Notes: a model not told the origin generated them from the sequence alone. Shown: positions 42,199 through 50,776, counted from the stretch's first letter. The stretch is 57,243 nucleotides of DNA from Comamonadaceae bacterium (GCA_947446885.1 CANFHZ010000004.1:1-57243), one strand, 5' to 3'. Numbers and translations are program-made.

Positions 42199-42286
42199 CC
42201 CCAGCCAAGGCGAAGCACTCGCCTGAGAAACACCGCGCCCTGCCCAGACTTCCGCCAGAACACAGAGCAATCAGGGCGCGCAGCGC

Positions 42287-42380
42287 CCCTCCCTCGCAAG
42301 GGCGCAGCCTTTGCGCACCCCGGGGATAAGCCGCGCGGCAAAGGGGGGTGTCCCCCCAAGGGACACGCCCCTTTTTGAGC
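42287..42380 (+). repeat. Repeat D1
   Basis: GCAAGGGCGCAGCCTTTGCG, then CCCCGGGGATAAGCCGCGCG and GGCAAAGGGGGGTGT, recur almost unchanged at 43065-43130. Both copies end at CGCCCCTTTTTGAGC, but the intervening hairpin differs in length. Confidence 0.7.
42344..42376 (+). terminator. Rho-independent terminator on the + strand
   Basis: GGGG + GTGTCCC, five-base loop, GGGACAC + CCCC with one unpaired G, followed by TTTTT. It lies about 145 bases after the small + strand gene. Confidence 0.6.
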
Positions 42381-42438
42381 AGCACCCACCCAGCGCTGCG
42401 GTGACCGCAAAGCTGCTACAGCTTGACGCAGGGCGCCC

Positions 42439-42463
42439 AAAAAAAGCCGGGATAAACCCGGCT
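42439..42463 (-). terminator. Rho-independent terminator after the two small membrane genes
   Basis: Leftward, AGCCGGG, a five-base TTTAT loop, CCCGGCT and then seven T. It lies 21 bases beyond the stop of the 38-residue gene. A textbook intrinsic terminator. Confidence 0.85.
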
Positions 42464-42483
42464 GCGCAGGAATGCTGCAGGAT

Positions 42484-42600
42484 TTACAGCAGGGTCGCGT
42501 TCGGCGCATCCGGCTGGTCTTTGCCAACCGTATGGCGCAGCACCACGGCCAGAATGACCATGCCAATGAAGCCACCCAGCATGAGATAGTGTTCGAACAT
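42484..42600 (-). CDS. 38-residue single-pass membrane protein
   Basis: Starts ATG 42600 after a strong AGGAGG site and reads MFEHYLMLGGFIGMVILAVV then LRHTVGKDQPDAPNATLL to TAA. One membrane helix with a short polar tail. It follows the 59-residue membrane gene by nine bases and is followed by a clear terminator, so the two form a small operon. Too short for family assignment. Confidence 0.65.
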   Translation of the reverse strand: MFEHYLMLGGFIGMVILAVVLRHTVGKDQPDAPNATLL

Positions 42601-42609
42601 AAGAGCCTC

Positions 42610-42789
42610 CTATTTCCTAAAGCCAAGTGACGTCAGCACTATAACGACGAAGCCGGTGGCAAGCAACTCGATCACCACGCGGGCGGAACCTCCGGTGATC
42701 AACTGCACGACGCCGTTGCCAGCGATCAGCGCACCCGAGGTGCGCAAGGCCGTCAAAAGCATGGCCGTGTCCAGATACGGTTTTTTCAT
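42610..42789 (-). CDS. 59-residue two-pass membrane protein
   Basis: Starts ATG 42789 (MKKPYLDTAMLLTALRTSG) after GGGAGC. Two hydrophobic segments: ALIAGNGVVQLI and VVIELLATGFVVIVLTSLGF. Partner of the 38-residue membrane protein downstream. It lies directly behind repeat leader B. Possible roles include entry exclusion or membrane-acting anti-defence; both are guesses. Confidence 0.6.
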   Translation of the reverse strand: MKKPYLDTAMLLTALRTSGALIAGNGVVQLITGGSARVVIELLATGFVVIVLTSLGFRK

Positions 42790-42863
42790 AAAAAGCTCCC
42801 GAAAGCAGAGCAACATTGCTCAGCCCCGAAGCACCCTGGCGCAGCGCAGAACTCCAGTGGACC

Positions 42864-42925
42864 CTGGAATAAATGGAGGGGACCCGCGCAGCGGGGAGCG
42901 GGCCGTTTATGCCGGGAAAGCCGCT
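42864..42925 (-). repeat. Structured leader repeat B (short copy)
   Basis: GGAATAAATGGAGGGGACCC and GCGGGCCGTTTATGCCG-type sequence shared with leader A, differing at a few bases. It lies about 75 bases upstream of the two small membrane genes. The stem with one bulge is intact. Confidence 0.75.
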
Positions 42926-43064
42926 GGAATTTGAGAACGCCAGGGTATGCTGGGAAGCACAGCAACGAGCCCACCACAACGCCTGCGCGCCGAAGGTTCC
43001 ACCCCAACCCAGCGTGCACGGCACGCTCTGACCACAGCCCTCGCGCGAGCGCACTGTGGATCTC

Positions 43065-43199
43065 CCTCCCCCACGCAAGGGCGCAGCCTTTGCGGACCCC
43101 GGGGATAAGCCGCGCGGCAAAGGGGGGTGTGGTGGATGCGCCGGGCATAGCCCACCGTGGCGACAGCCCAGCGCAGTAGCCATACGCCCCTTTTTGAGC
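43065..43199 (-). repeat. Repeat D2
   Basis: Second copy of the D1 sequence (43065-43130) and of its CGCCCCTTTTTGAGC end (43185-43199). The hairpin between them is longer here, with imperfect pairing of GGGGTGTGG and CCATACGCCCC. Together with leader B it fills the gap between the 81- and 59-residue membrane genes. Confidence 0.65.
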
Positions 43200-43313
43200 G
43201 CCCGCACCACCAAGAAGCCCGAGGAGCGCGACCTCGCGCACCGAGCTGACCAAAGCCCTTGCGCAGCACACTGCCGCGCCTCCCCCGCCTAAACCCCACT
43301 CAGCGCACCACGA

Positions 43314-43559
43314 TCACCGCCAGGTCCTTGGCCACAAACCACTGCGGTACAGACCCAGCAAACTCGTCGCCGTGAACCCCACCTGCTGCACCAACAGTCC
43401 CATGGCCTGTATGCGCAGCGCCCAGCTAATCAGCAGCAGGTTGGCCAGCAGGAATGCCAACCATCCCCAACGCGCATGCCGGGTTTGGCTGGCCAGCATG
43501 GCCGCACCAATTAGACCTGTGACAGCGCCAGACCATTCCAAAACAAGGTTCAGCGTCAT
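43314..43559 (-). CDS. Small multi-pass membrane protein
   Basis: 81 residues from ATG 43559, seven bases after GAGGA. Three hydrophobic stretches (LVLEWSGAVTGLIGAAMLAS, WGWLAFLLANLLLISWALRI, LLVQQVGFTATSLLGLY). The pattern resembles small plasmid membrane proteins and half of a PnuC/SWEET-like bundle, but no assignment is safe. It follows the ParB-like gene by 20 bases and is probably in its operon. Confidence 0.65.
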   Translation of the reverse strand: MTLNLVLEWSGAVTGLIGAAMLASQTRHARWGWLAFLLANLLLISWALRIQAMGLLVQQVGFTATSLLGLYRSGLWPRTWR

Positions 43560-43578
43560 CACAGGTTCCTCGTCGGAT

Positions 43579-45531
43579 TCAGCGCAAAGGCACCGGCAGC
43601 CAGCCCGTACCGCTCAGAGCCTGCGCGGCAAAGGCGATGGCTTCGGTCTTCTTGAGCTTGGGCATGTCCTTCGCGGCCTCAGCGCTCTTGGCCTCAGTTA
43701 CCGCCTCCATCAGTTTGGCCTTGGGCACGAGATCCAAATAGTTCTCCGCGGTCGGCTCCCACCATGCGCGCATGTCCAAGGCCACCGCCTTGGCAAGTCC
43801 TGCGCACAGGTCTTTGCTTTTGGCGCGGGATTGCATGGCATCGACCGTCTCAGCCGTGCCCAGCACGATCATGGACAAGGACACCTCCAAAGGCTGCGCG
43901 ATAAACCATGCAAGCCAATCGGAGCGCTCGGGTGGCAACAAAGCTTCCATGCGCGAACGTTCCGCAATCACCACATCCGCTGCGCGACTGGTGCCCACCG
44001 TAGCGGACGCATTGGCAAGGCGATGCCACGCACTGCTCAGGCTGACTTTGATGGGGTGTTCATGTCCGGCGAAGGTGTCGAACATGCTGCACGCCATGCG
44101 ATGTGCCAGCACAGCTAGCGCCACTTCGTGGTGAGACAGCAAGGAAGCCTGAATCGCAGCGGTGCGGTGGGCGGTGAGATTGAGCATCAGACGCTCGGGT
44201 ACATCGTCACCCTCGGGCGCGTCCGCGCCTGGCACGGCTTCACCCTGCCCTGCACCCGCATCGGCCTGAGGAATGCTCTCGCCACTGCGGGCAGCAGCGC
44301 CACCCTCGCGCGCCTTCAATGCCGCCATGATGGTTTTGTAGTCTGCGCCGCGTCCGAGGTTTTCTAAACGCTTGATCTTTCCCCCTGCCAAAGTGAGCAC
44401 CACCCCGGCGAGGTCTTTTTCTGTAGCGGTCTTGTCAATCAGTTGCTCGGCCAAAGCGGCATGCTGGGCCTCCACTGCGACCATTTGGTCGTGCAAGTGA
44501 TCCACATCCTCATCGTCCTCGCTGTCGGCGATTTGCGTGTGCAAACTGTTGAGCTGCGCCTCCAGCGCCAGACGCTTGTCTGCGTGAACAGGCGACTCGG
44601 GCAGGTGTTTCACGGGCATCGCAAAGTACTGAGTCCGCTCGGCGTAGCCGTACTCCAGATGCACATCAACCCACTGCCACCCTTTGGCGCGAAGCTGCGC
44701 GGCTTGCGCCTCAAAAGCCTCTGCCACCAACATGTCCAAGAGCAGGGGATCGGTGAGGTAGCGCGTCCCGTTCTCGCTGAACAGGTCTTCGCGCACAGCG
44801 CCACCGGCTTGGCTGTAAGCGGCTAATCCCACCAGTTTGACCCGTTGATCGTCGTCGCTGACTTCATCCTGCGCAATCGTGCGGCGAATATGGGAAGCCG
44901 TGCGCGCATAGTGCGGCAAGCTTTTATAGAGCATGACTTGGCGCTTCGGGTCCTCCAGTGCCACAAGGGCCATCACCTGATCCAATTGGATATCCCCCTT
45001 GCGGTAGGCCTTCATGAGTTCGGGTGCCAGTCCTGCCAGCTTCAAGCGACGCAGCACATGCAGCACCGTGACCCCGTATTGCGTGGCAATGCTCTCAGCA
45101 CTGCGGCCCTGCGCATGCAAAGCCCGAAACGCTTCAAATTCATCGGCGGGGTGCATCGCCTCTTGGCTGATGTTCTCCATCAACCCGACAACCGTGCCAT
45201 CGACAGCGTCCACCTGTTTGCATTCAACGGGGAAATCCTGCGCAATGCGACCCTCTTTGGCAAGCAGCTGAAATCCCCGTAAGCGGCGACCACCGGCCAC
45301 TACTTGATAGCGTTCCGAGTCAGGCTCCGCGCTCACATGCAGGGCAGCGAGTTGCCCTTGGGCTTGCAGCATGGCTGCCATCTCAGCGATGCCCTCTTTG
45401 GACGGTGCCGTTTTACGCACTTGATGGGGTGCCAGTACCAAGCGGTCCAAAGGAACCAGCATCGATTGGCGCACCGTGAGGGGAATTGCTGCGGCAATTG
45501 CAGCGGTTTCAGGGGAAGCGTTTGTGTTCAT
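43579..45531 (-). CDS. ParB/RepB/Spo0J-family protein of the leading region
   Basis: 650 residues from ATG 45531 after GGAGA; the frame is open into the leader but similarity starts at MNTNASPETAA. The ParB/Srx core is clear: VPLDRLVLAPHQVRK, VVAGGRRLRGFQLLAKEG and GLMENISQEAMHPADEFEAF, then a helix-turn-helix (SAESIATQYGVTVLHVLRRL). A coiled coil (HLHDQMVAVEAQHAALAEQL) and a large C-terminal region follow. No ParA is adjacent, and long ParB-like proteins of this kind are a recurring leading-region family in F-like plasmids, so a role in establishment is more likely than classical partition. Confidence 0.85.
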   Translation of the reverse strand: MNTNASPETAAIAAAIPLTVRQSMLVPLDRLVLAPHQVRKTAPSKEGIAEMAAMLQAQGQLAALHVSAEPDSERYQVVAGGRRLRGFQLLAKEGRIAQDFPVECKQVDAVDGTVVGLMENISQEAMHPADEFEAFRALHAQGRSAESIATQYGVTVLHVLRRLKLAGLAPELMKAYRKGDIQLDQVMALVALEDPKRQVMLYKSLPHYARTASHIRRTIAQDEVSDDDQRVKLVGLAAYSQAGGAVREDLFSENGTRYLTDPLLLDMLVAEAFEAQAAQLRAKGWQWVDVHLEYGYAERTQYFAMPVKHLPESPVHADKRLALEAQLNSLHTQIADSEDDEDVDHLHDQMVAVEAQHAALAEQLIDKTATEKDLAGVVLTLAGGKIKRLENLGRGADYKTIMAALKAREGGAAARSGESIPQADAGAGQGEAVPGADAPEGDDVPERLMLNLTAHRTAAIQASLLSHHEVALAVLAHRMACSMFDTFAGHEHPIKVSLSSAWHRLANASATVGTSRAADVVIAERSRMEALLPPERSDWLAWFIAQPLEVSLSMIVLGTAETVDAMQSRAKSKDLCAGLAKAVALDMRAWWEPTAENYLDLVPKAKLMEAVTEAKSAEAAKDMPKLKKTEAIAFAAQALSGTGWLPVPLR

Positions 45532-45600
45532 ACCATTCTCCAAAATAGCCCGTTGGGGCCGACTGACCAGTGACCGACTGGCTGCGAGGTTCTGACTCCC

Positions 45601-46130
45601 AGGTTGACCGGATTCCAAGATTCCGAGCCCATCCATTTGTCTGGGGGTGAGCTGCGTGGCCTTGGAAGCCTGTCGCCGTTTTTCCTGAGTTCGTCGCCGG
45701 TGCACTGGCTGCAGCGAGATGGCGGGCATGAAGGGAGCGTGGAATAAATAGCGACATGGGTCTGCGCACACACCGTGAGGCAGACGACATGGGCGGCTTT
45801 ATGCCGCGAAAGCCCTTGAAGGCTCCACCCCGTGCGCCAGAGCGCACCAGCCTTAGGGTGGGAATGCCGGTGCCCAAAAGCGCGCTGCAAAAGTCACCGA
45901 ACAAGCGGCGAACACAGGCAAAACGGGAACAAGACGGGCTTTACGCAAGGACCTGCTGCGAACCACTAGGCCGCGCGGCGAGCGCCCACAAGCGGCCACA
46001 GGCCGCTCTCGCTAAAGGCAAGCGCAGCGCGCAGGCGTTAGGGATCGATAGCCCGTATGGGTCGAGACGGCCAGCCGGGCCGGCTTGATGCGCCGCACCA
46101 GAGCCCGACCCCTCACCAGGGGAACGCGCA
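45601..46130 (-). repeat. Structured leader repeat C
   Basis: Second long copy of leader A, 70 bases upstream of the ParB-like gene. Shared hairpins: GTGCGC/GCGCAC (45832-45847) and AGCGGCC/GGCCGCT (45991-46007). Where the sequence differs from A, pairing is kept: GTCTGC/GCAGAC (45760-45785) replaces A's stem at 41475-41499, and CCCCT/AGGGG (46109-46122) replaces the palindrome at 41818-41831. Confidence 0.8.
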
Positions 46131-46331
46131 GGCCTTTGCTGCAACACGGCAAGGCAGGTGGACTATTCCCAATGACCCGAGCCTGTTTCTCACGTAACCT
46201 CAGGGTGGAATCAGAAACTTATTCTTGCCTTCCACCAGGCCTACCCGCAATATGGAGTCTCACCGACAGCACCAGCCCTTGACGGCGAAAGCTGTATAGA
46301 CACATCCCACCAACCATTTCCGCCAACACGT

Positions 46332-47087
46332 ATGCGCCACGGCCACACACTTTTCAAGACACTATGCATTGCCCTGCTGTTGCTTGCGCATGCCATTGCG
46401 GTATTCGGAGCTGAAGATTTCTCTGCTTGTCCCCAGTTCTTTCTCAACAGAACACCGCCAGCAATTGCCAAACGTCCGACCGACCGCGCACTCTGTTACG
46501 ACTCCTTTGCCATTCTTTATTCTGGGGAAAGCAAGACGCCCGTATTTGTGGCCGAGCGTCTCAACCGGGCATCCATAGCGGATGCCGGCGAGAAGCGTAC
46601 GGACAAGTTTTTTGCCGATGCCCGACTGCGGTCAGCGGAGAGGGCTACGTTGGATGATTACAAAGGCAGCGGATTCGACCGCGGGCACATGGCACCAGCG
46701 GCAGATATGCCCAACCCAACCGCCATGGCGCAGAGCTTCTCTCTTGCCAATATCGTTCCCCAAGCGCGTGAACACAACCGCGGCGTCTGGGCAAAACAAG
46801 TGGAGGCAGCAACGCGCAAATATGCATCCCGAGCCGCTGGTGACGTTTATGTCATCACGGGCCCGGTGTACTGGCCCAGCATCGCTGAAAGCCCGAGCAT
46901 CGGACCTGGTCGCATCCGAGTGCCCAAGTACCTGTTCAAACTGGTCTACGACCAGCAACAGAACCGTGCTTGGGCGCATTGGCACGAGAATTCAGATGCG
47001 ACCAAGGCTTCTCCGCCCATCAGCTACAACGATCTGGTGAAGCGCACGCAGGTTAACTTTTTCCCAAACACAAGCCCTGTGCGATGA
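46332..47087 (+). CDS. Exported DNA/RNA non-specific endonuclease
   Basis: 251 residues with a signal peptide (LFKTLCIALLLLAHAIAVFGA). The NUC-family active site is DRGHMAPAAD at residues 116-125, with His119 as the general base, followed by SLANIVPQAREHNRGVWAKQVE, where the Asn/Glu metal ligands lie. It degrades nucleic acids in the periplasm or outside. Conjugative plasmids carrying such nucleases are known. The ribosome site is weak. First gene of the cargo region on the + strand. Confidence 0.88.
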   Translation: MRHGHTLFKTLCIALLLLAHAIAVFGAEDFSACPQFFLNRTPPAIAKRPTDRALCYDSFAILYSGESKTPVFVAERLNRASIADAGEKRTDKFFADARLRSAERATLDDYKGSGFDRGHMAPAADMPNPTAMAQSFSLANIVPQAREHNRGVWAKQVEAATRKYASRAAGDVYVITGPVYWPSIAESPSIGPGRIRVPKYLFKLVYDQQQNRAWAHWHENSDATKASPPISYNDLVKRTQVNFFPNTSPVR

Positions 47088-47474
47088 CCCAACCCAAAAT
47101 GTGAACCGATGTTCCGAGAGCTGGGGCTGATCGCGCGGGCAATTGACGAAACCAATCCAAAGCGGACATCTGCATAGGCAAGGCATAGGACAGAGCAGCC
47201 CGAAAGGCGCCCGCTTTTTCTGCCATTCAGCGGTTGGTCACCGAAGCTTCAAAAGAGGCCAAACACCTACCCCCTTCTTGCGACGGGCTCGGATCGCCAG
47301 CACCCGTCAAGTCACGTCCCCGCTTGGTGAGGAGACCACAGCAGGGCACTTTTATGACCTGGCCGGACTACAATCGATTCCAATACAGATTGGCAAGTAT
47401 TAAAAGCCTGTGCGATGCACTACCTGCGAATGGCTCGCCCGTCAGGCAACAACCATCTTTCCAGGGAGAAAGCT
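47088..47474. other. Non-coding gap
   Basis: About 390 bases between the nuclease and the leucine-rich-repeat gene. I see no convincing gene and no clean terminator; short frames here lack ribosome sites. A stretch around 47196-47220 (GCCCGAAAGGCGCCCGC before TTTTT) is a weak terminator candidate. Confidence 0.4.
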
Positions 47475-48176
47475 ATGTTCAAAAAGTTCGTCGGTTTCGC
47501 GCTGCTCATCGCATCAATGGGCTGTGCTTCGCTGGCCGGCGCAGGAACGCTGGATGGCATCGATCTTCCCACGATCCAACAAAAGCGCCTGGTATTGAAT
47601 CCGTCCGCCCACACGGTATTCCCGGAGGTGTATTGCAACGTCGCCAATGTCGAAGTTGTCGACATTTATTCCAATGCCTTGACTACGCTGCCGCCCTGCA
47701 TCAGCAAGTTTGGGCGTACTTTGCGCTCGCTGTCGATAGACAAAAACGTTTTGCTGACTGAACTGCCCCCTGAGATCGGGCAGCTGCCGTTCCTGCAAAC
47801 GCTGTTCATAAAAAACACCGCAATCTCTACCTTACCTAGTCAAATTGCGGGTGCACGCAAGTTACAAAACATACAAATCGTTTCCGGCAAGTTGACCACC
47901 CTGCCGAAAGAGATAGGTGACCTGCTGGCGTTGGAGACCTTGGATCTCAGCAACAACCTCTTGACCTCGCTGCCAGAGGAAATGGGTCTGCTGACTTCGT
48001 TATCCACCCTCAATCTCGCCAACAACAAGCTCACTGTGGCTCCAGTGTTCCTGCCCTACTTGGTGAATCTGAAAACCATCACTTTCACCGGCAACCCGTT
48101 GGCCACCAACGATGCGCAAAAGGAAATCATCAGGAACGTTTTCAAGGACAAGCAGACAGTCATCATCTTCGAATAA
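47475..48176 (+). CDS. Exported leucine-rich-repeat protein
   Basis: 233 residues from ATG 47475 with AGGGAGAAAG upstream. A signal peptide (FVGFALLIASMGCASLAGA) contains a Cys that could be a lipobox. Five to six leucine-rich repeats follow with spacing about 23 (LTTLPPCISKFGRTLRSLSI, LTELPPEIGQLPFLQTLFI, LTTLPKEIGDLLALETLDLS, LTSLPEEMGLLTSLSTLNLA). This type forms a binding arc; partner unknown. Confidence 0.8.
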   Translation: MFKKFVGFALLIASMGCASLAGAGTLDGIDLPTIQQKRLVLNPSAHTVFPEVYCNVANVEVVDIYSNALTTLPPCISKFGRTLRSLSIDKNVLLTELPPEIGQLPFLQTLFIKNTAISTLPSQIAGARKLQNIQIVSGKLTTLPKEIGDLLALETLDLSNNLLTSLPEEMGLLTSLSTLNLANNKLTVAPVFLPYLVNLKTITFTGNPLATNDAQKEIIRNVFKDKQTVIIFE

Positions 48177-48297
48177 CTGACCATTTCGGGTTCAATAAAC
48201 ACCCCCGATCGCAATCACTCAACAGGGACCGCACCCAATGCAGGTGCGAATTCCTACCAAATACCGTTGCTGAAATCAAAAGGCACAAGGGGAGAAC

Positions 48298-48765
48298 ATG
48301 CCACTTTTATCCTGCCGCGAATGTAAAAAATCGGTCAGTACTGAAGCAAATACTTGTCCGCATTGCGGAGCACCCAGTCCAACCGAAGGTGTGACCGCTA
48401 CCAAATCCATTTGGAATAAGAAGCTCAGTTTCAAAGACATGGGTGGAACTTCAAGACTATTACTGGCCTTATTCGTCATAGGGATGATCGCTCAAGCTTT
48501 CAATGCCCCAAAGCAAAGCAAAATATCAAACATAACAAATATTAATGTTTCAACTTTGAACGCTTGCTTTGATAAAGGTGACGCAATCGCTACCGTATAT
48601 TTTTCGAATATCAAATATGCAGTGGAGGTAGGTGTTTTGGGTTCGGAAATGATGGAGAAGGGCTGCCTGCAATCAGACATTCCAGGAGAGCCTGATTGCC
48701 TCGGACAATGCAGGGCCGGATTTAGGTACAAGGCAAAACAACTCATCAAAGAGTCCGGACGGTGA
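48298..48765 (+). CDS. Zinc-ribbon membrane protein
   Basis: 155 residues after AGGGGAGAAC. A four-cysteine zinc ribbon opens the protein (SCRECKK…NTCPHCGAPS), then a single membrane segment (RLLLALFVIGMIAQAF) and a C-terminal domain with four more cysteines (ACFDKGD, GCLQSD, DCLGQCRAG). The gene is visibly more AT-rich than its neighbours, which hints at separate acquisition. Function unknown. Confidence 0.75.
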   Translation: MPLLSCRECKKSVSTEANTCPHCGAPSPTEGVTATKSIWNKKLSFKDMGGTSRLLLALFVIGMIAQAFNAPKQSKISNITNINVSTLNACFDKGDAIATVYFSNIKYAVEVGVLGSEMMEKGCLQSDIPGEPDCLGQCRAGFRYKAKQLIKESGR

Positions 48766-49021
48766 CGGCCCAGAAATGTGATCAGTATTGCACCCTCAAC
48801 AGGGGCCATTTAACGCCGCCAGAAAAATGCAAATCATAAATAGTTGCAATTGGAGAATGGTCGCTCCTAGCCCGCCCCAACCTAAGCTAACGACCCATTG
48901 CAGTTGTAGCGTCAACCAATATCAGCGACTTGAAGCCGACAGTCATTACCAGCGCGTAATTGAGGCCAATTACAGTGCGCTTGCGCCAGTCCAACAGGCT
49001 GGCAACATTTAAGAGAAGTCC

Positions 49022-50776
49022 ATGCAGATACGCCAGATCAAGGTCTCGAACTTTCGCGGAATCAAGTCGCTTGACTGGAAACCGGGCTCGCCCTTCTGCT
49101 GCTTGATTGGGCCGGGAGACTCAGGAAAGTCAACCGTCCTGGACGCGGTTGAGGCCGCGCTTTCCTCCCGCTGGTTCGCCTTCACAGAGCCGGATTTTCT
49201 CGCTTGCGACACCACCCGTCCCATCGTCATCGAGGCGACTATCGGCGAGTTGTCCAAGGCTCTGAAATCTGATGAGCGACTTGGGCTCTATGTTCGCGGA
49301 TGGACATCTGCGGGGGAGTTGCGCGACGAGCCGGAAGACGATGACGAGCCCGTCCTTACCGTGCGCTTGACCGTGGACGCCTCGATGGAACCCGTCTGGG
49401 AGTTGACCTGCGATCGCGTTGATGACCCGCGCACCCTGTCAAACAGGGATCGGGCTCTATTCGGACTGGTCAGGCTTGCTGGAGAAGACGCCAGACACCT
49501 CGCATGGGGACAAGGATCAGTTCTTTCCAGATTGACCGGCGACACGCACGAAGCATCCACGCGGTTGGCTCATGCCTACAAGGCAGCTCGAGAGAACGCA
49601 AAGCTCGATGAGATCGAATCGCTGGCCAAAGCGGCGAAAAAGGCGGAAGAATTTGCCAAGGGATTGGGCGCCTATGTGGAGGGCTCGTATGAGCCCGGCC
49701 TTGAACTTGGGCGCTCAGGACTGTCCTCCGGCTCCATTGCCTTACATGATGACGGAGTCCCGCTAAGGTTGGCAGGACTTGGCACGCGTCGGCTCGCGAC
49801 CTTGGCCATCCAGAAGTCGGCCATAAGCGAAGGGGCCATTGTGCTTGTCGATGAAATAGAGAATGGCTTAGAGCCACACCGGATCATCGGAGCCATCGCC
49901 CAGCTCAAAGCCGATCAGGATATATCGGCGGCAGCAGATCGGCCCGTCGGACAAGTACTCATGACAACCCATTCGGATGTAGCTATCGCAGAAACAGGAC
50001 CTGAACGACTGCGAGTCGTTCAGATGACCCGGCCGGGGAGGCAAGCGACTGTCTTGGCGCCAACAGCGCTAGAACCCATCCGCGTGTTGCTGCGATTCAC
50101 TCCAAGGGCATTGTTCTCTAAACGCATCCTTGTGACCGAGGGAAACACCGAGCTTGGGTTGCTGCTTGGTATTCGGGAACATTGGCCTGCCAGGCACGCG
50201 GGCAAGCCCATCGAACAATTGGGCGTTGCGATAGCGGAAGGCAACGGCGCGCAGGCGCCAGCCATGGCATTGACCTTGCAGGAATTGGGCTTTCAAACGG
50301 CCATCTTTCGGGACTCGGATACGGCTCTTTCCCCCGCTGAGCAAGCCTCGCTGGCCGCTGCGAGCATTCAAGTATTTGAATACGCAGGCAATCTTAATAC
50401 CGAGCAATCGATCTTCGGCGCGGCCCCCGACGATCTTGTGCAAGAGCTGCTTGTATATGCCCGGTCCGAGCGAGGCGATGATTTCATCGACAACAGTCTT
50501 GTCGCCAAAATCACTGACCTGTCTGTCGAGAGGGTGCGAGACCACTTTAAAGGCTGGCATTTGTTTACTACTCTGGACGGGTCTCAGCTTCGCACAGCCA
50601 TCGCGGATGTGGCGTGCGGGAAGCCGCCGCCAGGCAAAAAAGACAAAAAGCCTTGGTTCAAAGATCAACGCATCGCCCGTGGCCTTGCTCCGATGGTATG
50701 GCGCATAGCGGAGGCTTCTCCTGGCTCGCCGCTGGCTACGACCCTCAATCAAGCTGAGGCGTGGTTGTATGCCTAA
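49022..50776 (+). CDS. gajA: OLD-family ATPase-nuclease (GajA-like, Gabija defence)
   Basis: 584 residues. ABC-type ATPase domain: Walker A at 30-38 (GPGDSGKST), signature region GLGTRRLATL, Walker B VLVDEIENGLEPHR, and the switch His in MTTHSDVA. A C-terminal TOPRIM nuclease has its Glu in VTEGNTE (371-377) and the DxD pair Asp431/Asp433 in FRDSDTA. Size and domain order equal GajA of Gabija systems, which cuts DNA when nucleotide levels fall during phage attack. The 3' end overlaps the helicase gene by eight bases, the usual gajAB arrangement. Confidence 0.85.
   Translation: MQIRQIKVSNFRGIKSLDWKPGSPFCCLIGPGDSGKSTVLDAVEAALSSRWFAFTEPDFLACDTTRPIVIEATIGELSKALKSDERLGLYVRGWTSAGELRDEPEDDDEPVLTVRLTVDASMEPVWELTCDRVDDPRTLSNRDRALFGLVRLAGEDARHLAWGQGSVLSRLTGDTHEASTRLAHAYKAARENAKLDEIESLAKAAKKAEEFAKGLGAYVEGSYEPGLELGRSGLSSGSIALHDDGVPLRLAGLGTRRLATLAIQKSAISEGAIVLVDEIENGLEPHRIIGAIAQLKADQDISAAADRPVGQVLMTTHSDVAIAETGPERLRVVQMTRPGRQATVLAPTALEPIRVLLRFTPRALFSKRILVTEGNTELGLLLGIREHWPARHAGKPIEQLGVAIAEGNGAQAPAMALTLQELGFQTAIFRDSDTALSPAEQASLAAASIQVFEYAGNLNTEQSIFGAAPDDLVQELLVYARSERGDDFIDNSLVAKITDLSVERVRDHFKGWHLFTTLDGSQLRTAIADVACGKPPPGKKDKKPWFKDQRIARGLAPMVWRIAEASPGSPLATTLNQAEAWLYA

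Noticed and set aside
43579-45531. Classical ParA/ParB partition locus
   Set aside because: No ParA gene lies next to the ParB-like gene, and its size and neighbours fit the leading-region ParB-like family better; the StbB ATPase is 10 kb away in another operon.
48788-49012. 74-codon frame before the GajA-like gene
   Set aside because: No ribosome site, low-quality composition and no similarity seen; the region looks like intergenic remnant DNA.
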